NCBI GenBank assembly: GCA_914767715.1
Contig: OU612065.1
Coordinates: 24,242,001-24,306,000, forward strand
DNA length: 64,000 nucleotides
From: Membranipora membranacea
Lineage: Eukaryota > Bryozoa > Gymnolaemata > Cheilostomatida > Membraniporidae
Reading direction: 5' to 3'
Of this stretch, positions 39,818 through 54,800 are shown piece by piece. Under the pieces are notes generated by a model. The model searched no databases. It was not told the origin of the DNA and saw nothing but the letters and a program-made list of their open reading frames with translations. Each line of letters opens with the position of its first letter. Position 1 is the stretch's first letter. A program made the position numbers and the translations under genes.

Positions 39818-42800
39818 CTATTTTTGTTTGCGTTTCCTACCTGAGCTCCGGCGTGGCTGGGTTTTCACTGTAGATTTACCTGACAACGGTATAGTGTTGA
39901 GTATATCATTTGACACTTTGCTCCTGGCTGACGCTGCTTCCTCAACAGGCTCATCCTGTGGGGCAGGTGCTTTCGCCCTTTTCAATTTAGATTTCTGAAA
40001 CAGAATTTAAGAATTAAGAAGTTGTCTCTTCAATGGAAAAGTGAGCACAACTTCAAGATATATCTCAGATTGTCAACATTCAGTCTGTTTTACATTAATC
40101 CCATTGCCAATGAACTGTCCAGCCGGCTTCTAATCTAGAGATTAGTGACGACTGATATTAGTGTTTGTAAATTATTTATTTCTGCAGAATAGTTTTTCGG
40201 GTGCAGATGTTAATCCGACAATAAGGTTTATTGAGCTGATCACTAAATTGATTGAACGAACAAATTTCCCATGGAGATGATGCCGAGCGAGTTAAATGAA
40301 TATGCAAGGTCAAATCAGAAAATACATCCAGACATGTTTTGGTTTACATATCTGGTCATACATCAAACATCCTTAGTCTTCTATTGGAACAAGCAGTCAG
40401 TAAGGGAACTCACGGGTAACGGTGACAATATGACTCTCCAGTGATCAGTCAGTGGGTCTACAGCCGATGTATTCTGTGTCTGTCCCGGTGTCTGTCTCGG
40501 TTTGGGAGGCGGAGCTAACATTTGCTGCGAAGATGAGCTCCTACTGGACCTCAATGTGGGCGTGGCCTCGCTGTGATTAGCTGCAGCGGCCGACCTGGGT
40601 GACCTGCGAGGTCTCTGTTGCACAGGCTGACCTACAATCACATTAATCAGGGCAGGGTTACATTTCCCTCACGTGTCAAATATAAACATTGAGATACATA
40701 AACACGGGTCATAGACTTACAAATATTATTTATTTTCATTATTTATGGCACGGTTGATATTACAGAAAGCAACAGCAAATGATTGATAGATTTCCATTTC
40801 AGCTCATTCCCTTCCCATCCTTGATCTGATAGCAGTTGGAGTAGCTGCTGATGGGAAGAACCTCTGAATGCAGGCAGGCAGGCAGGCAAAAAAGATAAAA
40901 CTCAATCTATAATGTGTCTTTTCTTCTTCGGGACGAGGTCCATATTCTCTTACCACAGATGCAATTATTTACAGGTCTTACCTATAAGGTTATTGTCTCC
41001 GAGAATAGGTGACAGACTTCTGATTAGTGAGGTGTCAACATTAGCAAATGTAAGATCAGCTAATTGACCTGCAAAGAGATAATTAGTGAATTGCACTTAC
41101 GTTACGAATCATTAGCTTACAAAAACATTTCATTGTATTTTTGGAAATGAAAATTGGTAAGCCCAATTCATACTACAATACTCACAATACAATCCAATTG
41201 GTTTGGATCCATAGACTTAATAATAAATAATTGTTAAGCCTGTGGCAGAGAAAGATTATAGCATAGTTCTGTAGATGGATTAAACAGACCAAGAATAGTT
41301 GCGCGAGACATACAAGTGAGAAAGCCAATAATCGGGACCTCATCCAAACATAAATCTAACTATGCATACAACTTACCAGCTGGGGTACTTATAGCCCTAG
41401 CTCCCTCAGCAGCTGAGATAATGGGGCGGAGAGGAGTGTTTGACAGCCTCATTGATTCCCTCATATCCTTCTCTTGAGTCTCGGCTAACTCATCCTCATC
41501 TTCCTCATCAAAATTAACCTGAAACAAAGTGATGAACATGTGAAAGTAACATCAGATATGTTGGAGATTGTAATATTTAAGCACCTGCTTCAAAAACAGA
41601 GAGTGGCAGGGGATTCATTACAGTACTTCTGTTTGACACTAGTTTGAGTCCTCCACCCTGCCCCCTTGGGGGAGAGAGTTTGACGCCAGTTCTTAACATA
41701 AGGAGCACAGACATTGTATCTGATCAGTTTTGAAAATATGCAAGTAGATAGACTAGATAGTGAATTCTGAACACTCACCCTCTTCACCATATTCCTTGAT
41801 GAGCCTCCAGATTTTTCTCTAGCTTTAGCCATCTTTTTAGCAGAGTCTATAAGGTGAGCAGTAGCAGCTCCGGGCCTGAAATAGGATGTGATTATATTAC
41901 CTAATTTTGATACAATCTTACTATCTGGAGCACGAAACGCGGATATATAAGTATACAACATAGACTTGATATATTATGTCTATGGTATACTCTTTCATGA
42001 ATTATTTGGAATTTACTCACATGATATATCTGAATGCAGGATAAACAAATGAATATAAAATGTCATCTTTAATTTGCAAGTGCCACGTAACACTTTGACA
42101 AATTGCTCACTTTTTCATTGCTGATCTGAGGGGTGGTGGAGGCATGGCAGGGGTACCACTGATAACTCGAGGTATTGGAGTGTTTGACAGCGGAGGATTT
42201 ACTGGTGTACCTTCTACTGACTGGAGAGCACCGGCAAGTGGTGTCTTAGTATTTATCACTATGGGTGTCTCAGCATTTCTTGCTGGGGTTGTCACAGCTT
42301 CAACTAATGTCTTGTCTGAAAGATTAAAGAGAGTATAGCAATCAAAATCTTCACAGGGATTATGCAAGAAGTGGAACTAAGTCGATCAATGTGATGTTTT
42401 TCTAGCTATGTCCCCAAAAATCATCAAAAACTTCCGGAGAAACCCTGTTTTAAGAAGTGGTAGATATCTCATCATTATTTTTGTCCCAAGCTTTGTGGTA
42501 ATTACTCTGGCCCAGGATATTGTCTGCCTGATAAAAAGTGTATAATAATAATAATAATAATAATAAATGGCTATACCCATAATGCCTGACAGCTGGAGAG
42601 ATAAACAGGACTAACCTTTGACATCCTCTTGTTGCATATCACCATGCTGAGAGGCGCTCGGGATTATTGTAGACTGATTTACTCCGCTCTGATTCATTGT
42701 ACGCTCAGCCTGGGCAGCCTGTATCTCCTCAAACTTCCTTATATCAAACGCCAGCTCTGTAGCTAACTGCTGATTACCAGCTAATATATCTACAACATAA

Positions 42801-45800
42801 ATTAATTTTCAATTCTTCATTTCAACTGGAAGATTAGTTATCAGTGATCAAATTGTATAACAATTTGAAGTTGTTTCCTCATTGACATTGAGCAGACTAC
42901 TCCTTGGTCAATCATCATCTTCTGATAAACCTTGATATATTTTATAAATTTATAATGTATCACATAGAAGGCCAGTAAAAATCGCACGTTTTTTTTCCAA
43001 TTTTCCTTATGTAAGCCTAGAAAATTAATCAAATTCACATACCTGCCAGCTCTGTTTTGTAGTCTTTGGTTATCTCGATCAGAAATAGCATCAGATGTTT
43101 TATCATTGGTGAGTGACCGCTTTCAAGCTACAATTAGTCAATATTTGTGTTACAATAATCAGAGAACTACACTCATCAACAGCAAAAGTCACTAACGTTA
43201 CAAAAAAATGATGATTGTATTAGGATATCAGCCAAAGTATAGTACACAATGTGGTTAGTTGATTTTCCTAATATTTGCAAAACGCAAAAAAATCCCTATT
43301 CTAAAACATGTAGAATTTCGGTGGCTCATCCTAAAACAACAGCTTTTGCAATCACAGTCTCCAAGTTAGCAGTTGGGATTTATTTAACACTCACCATTAT
43401 TTTCAATGATATAATGTCTGGAATAACTGTTTCCACAAAGGTCTTGCGGACCAGTTTGGACACAGCGACAGCAGTAACTTTAGCTGTGTTTGCCTGGCTG
43501 GGGGTTATCTCCTCAGCAGCATCCACCAGGGCATCGGGTGAGCTCTTAGTCACGGTCAGCTTAATGTTCTGTACAAAGTAGAAAAAGAAACTAGACATTA
43601 GATCATCAGGAAAACTGAGTTAAGGATCACAAAGAAAATAATCCCATTAGTTTATGGAAAATATGCCAAATTTTGAAATTACGAATAAATTTCCTATTCC
43701 AAAAGTTTCAAACAATCTACCTCTCATTCTCAACAATATCACTAATAGTATTGAGAAGCCAATGATATGGGTGATGATGTTATTGAAAGTCTCCTAAGAA
43801 TAGAAAATATCTTGAATACTATAATTATTTCCTGTGTCGTCAAATGCAACGGTTGGGTATACAACGTTTTCGTTGCTTTCAAACAATGAGTAAATCACAA
43901 TGAGTTCTACCTTGCTTTGAAGAATCTGCAGCGCGTCCACTAGTACATCAGCCCCCTGTGTGGTGGATATAGACAGCTCCTTCTCTACAGCAGCGCTGAC
44001 TATGTCCTGACACAGTCTCTGGGTGACGCTGAACTTGTGAGAGTCGTTCATGTGATCTAACATGAAGTTATATATCTCATGTCTCTTATGTGCTCGTGAG
44101 ACTCCAGCCAGAGAGAACAACATTCTCTCATTCTCCGTCTGAGCAAATTTGTTGTAACCTAACAATACACGAAAGGAGTCAAATCTTGCCAGCAAGTATT
44201 GGAAGATTGATGTATACTAAGAAAGAGCAAAAGAGCAACGGGTACAATGCACATCATGGATGATTATACAAAGTCGAATTCAAACACAACATCCATATAT
44301 AAGAGAGACACTATCAGCATAACAAATCACTTATAATAGTAAAAGTTAGATCAATTCTGATCCAATTTGCCTGTATTTGGATTTGAAAACAACCAAAATG
44401 CAAGCGAAATGGATCAAACTTGATATGAGTAAGAGTACAGTCCAACATTGCCAAAATGAAATAATCTTCATTTCTACTATGATACTTACTTTTGTGATCC
44501 ATGAAATCATTAAAATGACAGACACATTCTACAAAGTGCTGACTGTACATTGCTTTGTGTCTCTTGGACAGCTCATGTATAAATGTCTGTCTTGCTACAA
44601 GTATAAATTATACATATAAAGTGTAATCAATAAGATACATTTTATTAGCGGCTCGTAAAATTATTGAATTGAGATTTTTCAAGAAATTCAGGCGGGTCTC
44701 TGATTTAAATGGGCAATGATTTTTTAAAGCCAAATCCTCGCTATCACTTAGCTCCAAGCCTTTGCTCTTTCAGTGTTTCAGCGAGGTGAATGTGTCCCCA
44801 AATCGCTCTCGAATAATAGATAATTGCATCAAGCAGTGAATGAATTGGGAACAACTCATCATAGCAAGAATTGCTCCAATAGCATTTTTTGCAGACACGC
44901 CAGGTGTTTTCCTTCATGAGTGAGTCAATATGAGGGATTACTTCACCGCAGCTACTATTGTATTCATAATCTGACCTAATCATTTTTTTTATATACTTTG
45001 GAATGAATGGCTCATTAGGGTTTTATTGCAAAAAAAACAATATATTAATATGCATGAAACAAGTTTTGAGGCATCATCCGGTAGACAAAGCCCTTCATGG
45101 GGATTGATGAAGGAAATCTTGGAGCATGTAGTAAACTTGAACTCATCTTTAATTTAAAAAAAAACATAGGTTTGTTTTTTTCCTCCTTTTTTCTCGATGG
45201 CTGATTTTGAAAAAACATTCTGATCGAATGAACCTTATGCTAATAAAGTTTTTAAAAAATCTTGTATGTTGTAATGTGTAACATGGAAAATATCCGTAAA
45301 TCCGCAAGAGGTGATACTCACCCAGCTCTGAGATACTCGGGCCATCATCAACAATACAGGATATAAATCTGTAGAATAAGGAGCCCTTCCACTTGAGGAA
45401 ATCTTCCTGTAGAAGTCGAGTCATGCCAATAAAAGCGCTGCGTCTCACCTCAGACTCTGCACTCTTCAGAGATGAGGACATGCTGCTCAAGTACGGCCCA
45501 ACAGCGTTAGTGTATCTGGTAAACAAAAATAGCATATACTACAAGTTGATTAGAAGAGAAAGGCTGATAAGAAACCATAGAGCTATAATATCCTCTATAT
45601 ACACTATTATATTTGGCAGACAATATATATCATCCTTGACGGATGTTTTCCGTAACATATTATACTCTATGATGAGAACATAGGCAGAGCAGTAGCACTA
45701 CATACATTTTCATGAAAATGAAAGCATCATCTTAGTGTGAAGATCCTCACCCTTGACATATTGTCATTGTTTTATTATTCAGATTATATGATTTGTACTA

Positions 45801-48800
45801 ATCACAATGGCAATGAATAAATTAAAATTTAATAGCATTCTTTGCCTGAGGGCAAACAAGATTTAGAGGGAAAAGCAGCAAACTTAGGCGAGACCTAAGA
45901 TAACCGCAGAATAAAGCCAGTATAGTCTGTCTTAGAAGAGCAGAGTATTTAGGGGAGAAAAAGTTTGCAGACTTGAATTAGCTAAATGTAAAGCTAGCTA
46001 ACATTTATTCACCTTCTTCATTTTATTTAAGCTCCAACCTCAGCTAGCCAAAATTAATTGAGTGCTAGCTAACATCACATCATCCCCAAATTAGCTCAAC
46101 TGAATTCTAGTATTTACTCCTAGAGGGTACATCAAAAAAGTCTTGATCCGACACTCATGACGGGTTTGATATGTACTCACAGTTTACAGAGATCACACAG
46201 TATTATAACTATAGATTTCTTAATCTGAGGATCTGTAGAGTTCTCCAGTTCTCTGGATAGTACAGGTATACTCTGTTTAGCCTCGGTCTCATGCTGCAGG
46301 CAAATCTGACCTGTATATTAGAAAGTAGTTAACCTTACCTATGGGCTAATTACAACGTCTGAGCCAGGTGACGCAACGCTGCTGCAAAGTAAGCTGCCAG
46401 TTATTTATATGGCAGAATTTGTATAAGTTTCAATTTGTATTAAATTATTATTGCTACTATGACAATTGCTACGGTCTTACATATTCTAATATTATTTTTT
46501 TCCCTACAATATGTTGAAATCTTACATTAGCAAAACAATTCTCAAAATCGCACCACAAGTATAGGATCTGCCCCATTGAGTGATATTTCATCTTAAAAAG
46601 AGCCCTACCATCTCACAACTTTGACCAACTGCAAAACAGACACCCATGACTTGAGTGTGATTCTACGAATTTGTTTTGATCAATTTGCTAACGTATGAAT
46701 TAGATGAACTGAGATAAGGTGTAGTAACAGTACATACCTAGACAATGTATAGCGCTTCTCCTTATTGAGATTGGTAACAGTCCTTCCGCTAGCTCTGTCA
46801 GTAAACCTGGCTTTCTCTTACTCTCTGTAACAAACAAATATACATATCAAAACACTGTCATATGATGGTTTTTGTATATAAATTAACATTTTGGAGGGTC
46901 ACAAATAACCTCAAAATGAACTTCTACTCACAGTTTCACTTTTAACATTTTATTAACACCTTTATCATTTGTAAAAAATATTTTTCGCAAGGTGCCATCA
47001 AAAAAAGAGAAAAAAATTATTTGGTTTTGAATGGGATACAGATTTAATCCAGGAATAAGTAATATTTTAAACTGCTTGTCTGAAACCTGCTGATGTTGGC
47101 ATTGGCGAGATTCTCAAACAAACTTGTAGTTTTATACCCAAAAAAACTTTTCCAACAAGTTTAAAATGGTCATATTATATTACTTTGCATAAAATTGGTT
47201 GAAAAGTGAAAACACGTCAGGGTATCACTACTTAATTTATATGATTAAATACTATCATCATATATTGCTCCAATTACCACATCCTACCTTGTACTTTAGG
47301 CATGAGGACAATACTTTGTATAAGTTGTATTAGTTTCCCGTTGACAGCATGTGTATCATGGAGACTCACTTCTCCCAGTGTTATCAGATAGTTAGGCAGA
47401 AGGTCAGCTGACCCTCGATCTAAAATACAGCAGGGTACCAATATCAGTACAATGATGGTAACTATAAATGGTGAGATTTACGATCATTACTAAAATGTTC
47501 TAAGACTAATTAGATGGCCGAACATAAGAACCGCTCAAGTTTCCTGCCGCCCTAGTAACTAAGTGTTGCGAGAATTAAGCTTGTGACACAATGGCCCAAA
47601 TGTTGAAGTCGACGAGAGTAGTATTAACAGGCAAGCTTAGAAAGGTAAATATTCAAATTTCTTGACCAGGTGGTTTATTTTATGTCTACAAAAGAAATAC
47701 TGCATACCAACATGAACAACTGTTAAAACAGCAATGTTTTTGTCTATGTTCTGTTCCTGATGGCAGGGTCAGTACTGGTTATATGAGCCATCTGTACTAC
47801 CTACCATAGTTCTCTGTGTAGATTAAATCACTGATAAAAGTATCTATTTCATCAGCTATCTCTTTAACCCAGCTTTCTTTGGGACTTTTCTTTATGAGCT
47901 GAAATATTGAAAAGGAAGGGTCAATATGTTTCTGAGATGTTAATAAACAATATATTTCCAGCTAGTTTCCCAACTTCAGTAGTTCATTAATACACATTAC
48001 CACACAATTATAATATATATCTAGAGCAGATGTATGTCTTTGAATAGGTTCATGACTGAGACATGTAAACACATCAAGCTACAATCTGTCGGCTGGTATT
48101 TCATGGCCTAATGTTCTGCAGCATTTTAATCTTTGTAAGATCAAATGGAGCAGAGCTAGCCTCTAATGAAATAGAATTCCCAAAACACATAGGTACTATT
48201 ATGCATCAAAGTATGTCATCACCACAAGGCAATTGAGAGACGGTTTTGCTTTAAAAAGTAGCCATAAACATTGAACTTTTCAGTGTAATTATGATTTGAA
48301 TAACTACAACACAGGTTTTCGGTACAAAATTTATCTATCGGATAAGGAATTTTCTAATTTTAAAAAGCTGATGTCAAGCCTGATTGATTGTCATACCAAT
48401 ATGAATATTTAAAAGTACAAATCACAGATTGCTCTTCCTACTCTATTATGGTAATGGTATGGTTACACACTGCACTCGGCATTCCACATGATATAATTAT
48501 CTGCTTAATCAAAATAGGAACATGCTACCTTGCAAAATATTATAATCAAGGATTCATATACCTTGGCGACAGGCGTGCCTTGGTAGCATCACAGAGTATC
48601 CTCACTCTATGATGTTACCAAGTACAAGTCTGTTACTAGGGTCTATGATTCTGTGATAAAAATATTTTGCAAAATTACAATCATGATTTTTCACACATGG
48701 TCAGGTTTTTTTTTCATGCTAGCAGCCGTTAAAAATAAAATTGGTTATGGATTTATATTGTTATTTGAACCTATTTAAATTGAATTCACTGCGAAGAACA

Positions 48801-51800
48801 ACTGTATTGGCTGCACAAGAATTTCTTGCTGGTGGAGAAACAGCTAGTTAATTTATCTGTTTATATTTCTCTTTTTTTAATCAAGGCAATGTCTGTGAGT
48901 ATAGATAATCCACGACATTGATGGAGACAAAAGCTCAACATTAACAACCCACCTGAGACAGAGCGATAACCATGTATTTGATGTATCTTATGGGTACACT
49001 GTATGTTCTGAGCCTATTCAGTAAGTCCTTGACGAGATTATCCTTATTCCCAGCGCTGATGTGACTAGCCAGGGTGGACACAGTGATGAGGACGTACACT
49101 ACATCAGAGCTCGGCATGGAGTCGGCGGTCTGAAGCCACTGTGAGGCTACTAGGTCACATATAGTTTTATTTGACGTGGATATGATCGGACATATCAGTG
49201 ACATCAACATCCATGCCTCCTGAAAAAAATGACACATTCAAAGAGTGGATGTGCTTATTATTAACAAGGAGTTACTCCTTGTTATTAAAATATTTGCAAT
49301 TCTATTGGCTGCATGCTTATATTTAGTGTTTGTACAACACTAAGTGCCCAAGTGCCCAAGTGCCCAAGTGCCCAAGTGCCCAAGTGCTACCAGTACCTAT
49401 CCTGCTCTAATTTTGAGACCAGTGACTTACCTTGCTATTATTTTAAGACCAATGACATACCCCTTTTCTGATTTTAAAGCCGGCGACTTACCCTGCTCTT
49501 ACTGGTAGTGATATAACTGGAGAGTATCTTCACTAGATCACTGTTGAGATTAGCTCGTTTATGTAGTTGAGCGCAGACAGAATGTAACATATGCTGGAGC
49601 CTCTTCAGCGAAGGATCATTTAGCAGAGTACACAATCTCCAGGCTAATAATGCCTCTGTACTATCATCCCTGGATAAGAGTGATTATATAGTGTGTATTG
49701 AGTGACAGGTTGATGAAATTATACAGTTGTTTCATAGAATTATCTTTCTAATGGTCTCTGTAGAGGTCAGCAAAAATTTAGGCATGTGGTGCTACTTCTC
49801 TCGAACTTACCCAAATAGACTTTGTCAGAAATAACCCAAGTTTTTTATTGCAACAAACAATCCCATCAAGCTTTTGCCATCAAGATCAATATTTAAATTA
49901 GTTTGAGGGAGAGATATATGTAATATATATATAACATGTATAGTATTAAATTCATTACTTTGTTGTAATATTGTCCAGGATGACTGACTTGACAGCTTCC
50001 CAGCATTTCTCTTGTACGGAGCTCTCGTTATCATCATGTGAGGGTAGAACTCCCATCAGCCATGCACTGTAAAATAAGTACATACATTTGACCAAAAGAT
50101 GACACATATTTATTGCAGGTAAAACTTGTGTATTTGACAGGAACAATCATAATAATATAAGCCACTCCATCTGAATTAAATAGAGTTTTCCATGTTGAAA
50201 AGATGACCACAAAGACACATATATCGAGTTTAGTCTACTTTGCCTGCATTACAGTTGTTGCTGTTGTTGTTGGTGAGCTGAAGCGGGGAAACTCCAGATA
50301 GAAGCAAATTGGATCATACTCGATCTAAAAGTCACTTACACCTGAACATTCTCATCAGTAGGGAAGTGCTGTAGTAGCTGAGTAAGGGATTGTATAGCTT
50401 GTTTTCTGATCGGTACAGCGACATCACGACAATGATCTCTCATAACTTCTAATTCCTAAATCAATAACATGATATACCATCGTAAATAAGCATGATACTA
50501 TTCTTACAAATAACACAGCCAGTAAACAGCTGAGGTATTTAAATGAGTTAGTGTTTGACCACTCTAACAGCCCTTTGTTCATACGTACTCAGACTGCTCA
50601 ATCTTCCATATATCCTGGATGAGTAAGGTATTTGGAAACTTCATTATATTAACACCCACCAAAGCTAGAATAAATTGGGGCAAGACAGAATTAACTCCTA
50701 TAGAGTACTACTGTGACAATCTAAACTCCCTCACATTTACTTTCTTGGTTTGTTCAAAGAATATTTATGTAATTCCTTCATTTGTTGAAGTGACTTACCT
50801 TAGACATGCCAGTGCAATCATTGTAGACTATGATGCTCTCCAAAGCTTGTATTGCAGCTTTCCGTACAGCTGCCTTGTTGAACTGCATACGGCGCTTAAT
50901 GAGTGAAACCAGCCCATCTGAATCAGCCAGAGCTACAAAGAGATGTGGTCAAATAGAAAGCAGATTCAAATCTTATAACATAGCAGCCTTGCACAATGGT
51001 AATGACAGCGTGTGTGATACATACATAATTCAATTTTTATGAGTAACCTGACATTTTACTATATTGATGGAGATGTTAATGAAGCTGACAATGGAGATGA
51101 TGGCTGAAGATGATGAAGATGCTGTAGATGATGATGGAGATGAGGAAGATGATGAAAAAGATGATGAAGACAATTACGATTATGATGATGATGATTAAGA
51201 TGATGACAAAGATGATAAAGATGAGGAAGAAAATGATGAAGAAGATGATGATTGGTCACATATCACATACAAGTCAATTCAAAAGCAGACGAGAGTTATT
51301 TCAACAGAATTTAACATACTGATATCGAATCCTCTTGTGAGGTAGAACGCTGTAGCCGATGCAGGTGCCTGGTTATCTCCTACTGATGATGTGTATCTGG
51401 TGAAGTTAGAGGTCTTTAGCTCAGAGCCTGTAGCTGTCTGTATTGTATTCACAGAATCACTCTCTCCTCCCGTCGTAACTGATCCGATTCCAGCAGTAGT
51501 AGCTGGCAATTACAAGAATAAATATAAATAGTGATAGCTTGAATTATGCTCCCTTCTCTCGTGAGAAGACGACTATAAGCCACAAACAAAAACTTTGTTT
51601 TGAATCGCTATTATGGTGACATTACGTACATGAATAAAATACATTGTAGACATTAGCAACAGCTGTTGGGAGCTCTATAAAGCTCCAGATCCAACATTAT
51701 TTCAGGTCAAAAAGATCAGACAGCAACAACTCAATTTTTTGTACGATCTTTCACATCAGACTCACCTGCAGAGAGCCTTGTGTCAGAAGTAGACTGTCGA

Positions 51801-54800
51801 TGTACAGCCCGCCGGCTATGATGGGGTGTAATAAACCCTCGTATCTCTCTACTCACAACAGTATCCTCGCATGTTAAACAACTAGCTAACATACTCAACG
51901 CCTTCGCCATCACACTGCATAAGAGAAACGACATAGAAGTGAGGATTTGAAACGAGACGTTATTTAGCTATGGAGTTTAACTAAACCTAAAATTGCTAAG
52001 CTGTTATTAAGATTAAAGGTTATTTTTGGGGGGAAAAAAGCACATGTCATTATCAACCCCCAGAATGACAGTTAATAAACATATGTATATCATTTTTTAT
52101 CCACATTTATTTTTAAAGAGGATTAACTTACGTTGCCATCTTATCGGAGCATCTGAGCAGTAGTGCCTGCAGTAATACAGGTCTAGTGGTATAATGTAAC
52201 AGCTCCTGGTCTAATGCATTATCCTCAATCTTACGAAAGTTTGTAGAGATAAGCAGTTGGCCTAAAATCTCGACTGCCATCATCCTGCCTGATGCCTAAA
52301 ATTTAATTTCTTTCTTCGTTAGATCAGATGTTGAAATATAAATTGAAGAATTTGCTATAATGGTAACTCTGAAAAAAGTACAACAGTGTACAAGCCGTTT
52401 GATCAGCGATCAAAAGGACATCTTAGATGCAAAACTGACACATCAGATAGAGGTCAGCTTCATTTCACCTCTCTCAAACTGGTAAAGCCAGTGAAAACTG
52501 GAAAATCCTAATCATATCAACCTATTCATTCATATTGTCTGCAATCTGGCACAGAAATTCATAGTCACCGGTTCCTGTCTTAAAATTTCTGATTTTTTCG
52601 AATTTCAGGTTTAGACGCGACTGTGATTTCACATGAGGTATCAAGTAAAACTGCTTTGCGTAAGGAACTTGTTTTCGCAAAAAGAAATTCCTAAACTCAG
52701 TCGAATCATACATATCTGGTAAACAAAAATATTTTCCCCAGCATTCCATGTTTGGCAATAAATGCAAAAACAAATGAAACACCTTTCTGAACAACTTTGA
52801 AGTCTGTTTTTGACGTAGATCTGACACCTAAGATTTTATTGATCTAGAGGGCGCCACTTCTGCCTCAATCAAAACAACATATATACACTAGTCTGAGCCC
52901 CCCAAACTTTTGCCCCTCGCCCGACGGCCTTCCACAAGCTATAGCATTTCAGAAGGTTGTAAATAAATTATTTTTATTTGCTTCTTGGTCAAACCAAAAT
53001 TGCTTTGGAAGTATTATTTATCACTTCAGACTAAGATTAGCAAGACCACGAAAGCCCTATTAGTAATATATGATTATTATTTTATAGTAAAAAAACCTTG
53101 TATTCTGGGCTAGACAAGGAATTAATTTTGAAAGGCATGACTTGTGCTTTCAACGCGGATATTTGACCAATATACATACCTTCTTGTATTTAGAGAGTTG
53201 GAACAGCCATTTACACGTATCGCAGTACAGTGTGTCGCTCATCTTCGTCATGATATTCAACACAGACTAAAAAAAAGGTTTTTATGACATGTTACAGCTT
53301 CTATGATGTAACACCCATAAATAATAGTAATACATGAATGTCAAACTAAGAACTAAAATATAGTTTTTTTCTTCAAGTATGCTTTTATGATATCATGGCC
53401 AGTTTTTCTACATTTTTTCAAGTCTTAATCACCAATTAAATTAAACCGCTTATGGTAAACGATTAAAGACTTTATTGCAATATTCAATGTGCACGAGGGT
53501 TTCAAATAAATCTCATCTTATCTATAAAAATACACAAATACTATCCTCATCTTGTTCTGAAGTTCAGATTAAACAGTGTTCTGAATTTCAGATTAAAACA
53601 TCAGATGACCATCAAAATGACTTAATGCCACCTAATCTTCAACGTGCCACCAAAAACCCTGCAGGTATTCAGTCACTAGCTGGTGACAATCATGCAAGAA
53701 AGATTGCATTTACACATATCGCAGTACAGTGTGGCGCTCATCTTTGCCATGATATTCAACACAGACTAAAAATAAGGTTGTTAAGAGATGTTACAGCTTC
53801 TATGACGTAACACCCATAAATAATAGTAATACATGAATGTCAAACATCAAAGAACTAAAATATAGTTTCTTTCTTCAAGTATGCTTTTATGATATCATGG
53901 CCAGTTTTTCTACATTTTTCAAGTCTTAATCACCAATTAAATTAAACCACTTACGGTAAACCATTACTATTAAAGACATTATTGCAATATTTAATGTGCC
54001 GAAGGGTTACAAATAGATCTCATCTTATCTATAAAAATACACAAATATGGGTTTCTATCCTCATCATGTCCTGAATGAAGTTCAGATAAAAAGTGCTCTG
54101 AATTTCAGATTAAAAACATCACATGACCATCAATATGAGTGAATGCCACCTAATCTTCAACGTGCCACCAAAAACCCTGCAGGTATTCAGTCACTAGCTG
54201 GTGACAATCATGCAAGAAAGATTGCATTTACACATATCGCAGTACAGCGTGGCGCTCATCTTTGCCATGATTTTCAACACAGACTAAAAATAAGGTTGTT
54301 AAGAGATGTTACAGCTTCTATGGCGTAACACCCATAAATAATAGTAATACATGAATGTCAAACATCAAAGAACTAAAATATAGTTTTTTTCTTCATGTAT
54401 GCTTTTATGATATCATGGCCAGTTTTTCTACATTTTTTCAAGTCTTAATCACCAATTAAATTAAACCACTTACGGGTAAACCATTACCGTAAACCATTAC
54501 TATTAAAGACATTTTTGCAATATTTAATGTGCCGAAGGGTTACAAATAGATCTCATCTTATCTATAAAAATACACAAATATGGGTTTCTATCCTCATCAT
54601 GTCCTGAATGAAGTTCAGATAAAAAGTGCTCTGAATTTCAGATTAAAAACATCACATGACCATCAATATGAGTGAATGCCACCTAATCTTCAACGTGCCA
54701 CCAAAAACCCTGCAGGTATTCAGTCACTAGCTGGTGACAATCATGCAAGAAAGATTGAACAAGGAACCGGCCTTGAAAGGGTCTGAATTTAAGAAGTAAA

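Noticed and set aside
44744-44983. Extra NCAPD3 exon or nested gene (79 codons, minus)
   Set aside because: The flanking exons (45322-45515 and 44490-44594) join in phase without it and match the known protein continuously. No GT donor or convincing acceptor borders the frame.
49342-49387. A CRISPR-like array
   Set aside because: The 8-bp units are directly contiguous with no spacers; it is a plain tandem repeat in an intron of an animal gene.
51059-51322. His-rich and Met/Lys-rich small proteins
   Set aside because: They are translations of an imperfect GAT/GAA repeat within an NCAPD3 intron.
53475-54328. Two similar forward-strand ORFs (111 and 61 codons)
   Set aside because: They are the same sequence duplicated by the 0.5 kb tandem repeat and run antisense across the copied NCAPD3 exon fragment.
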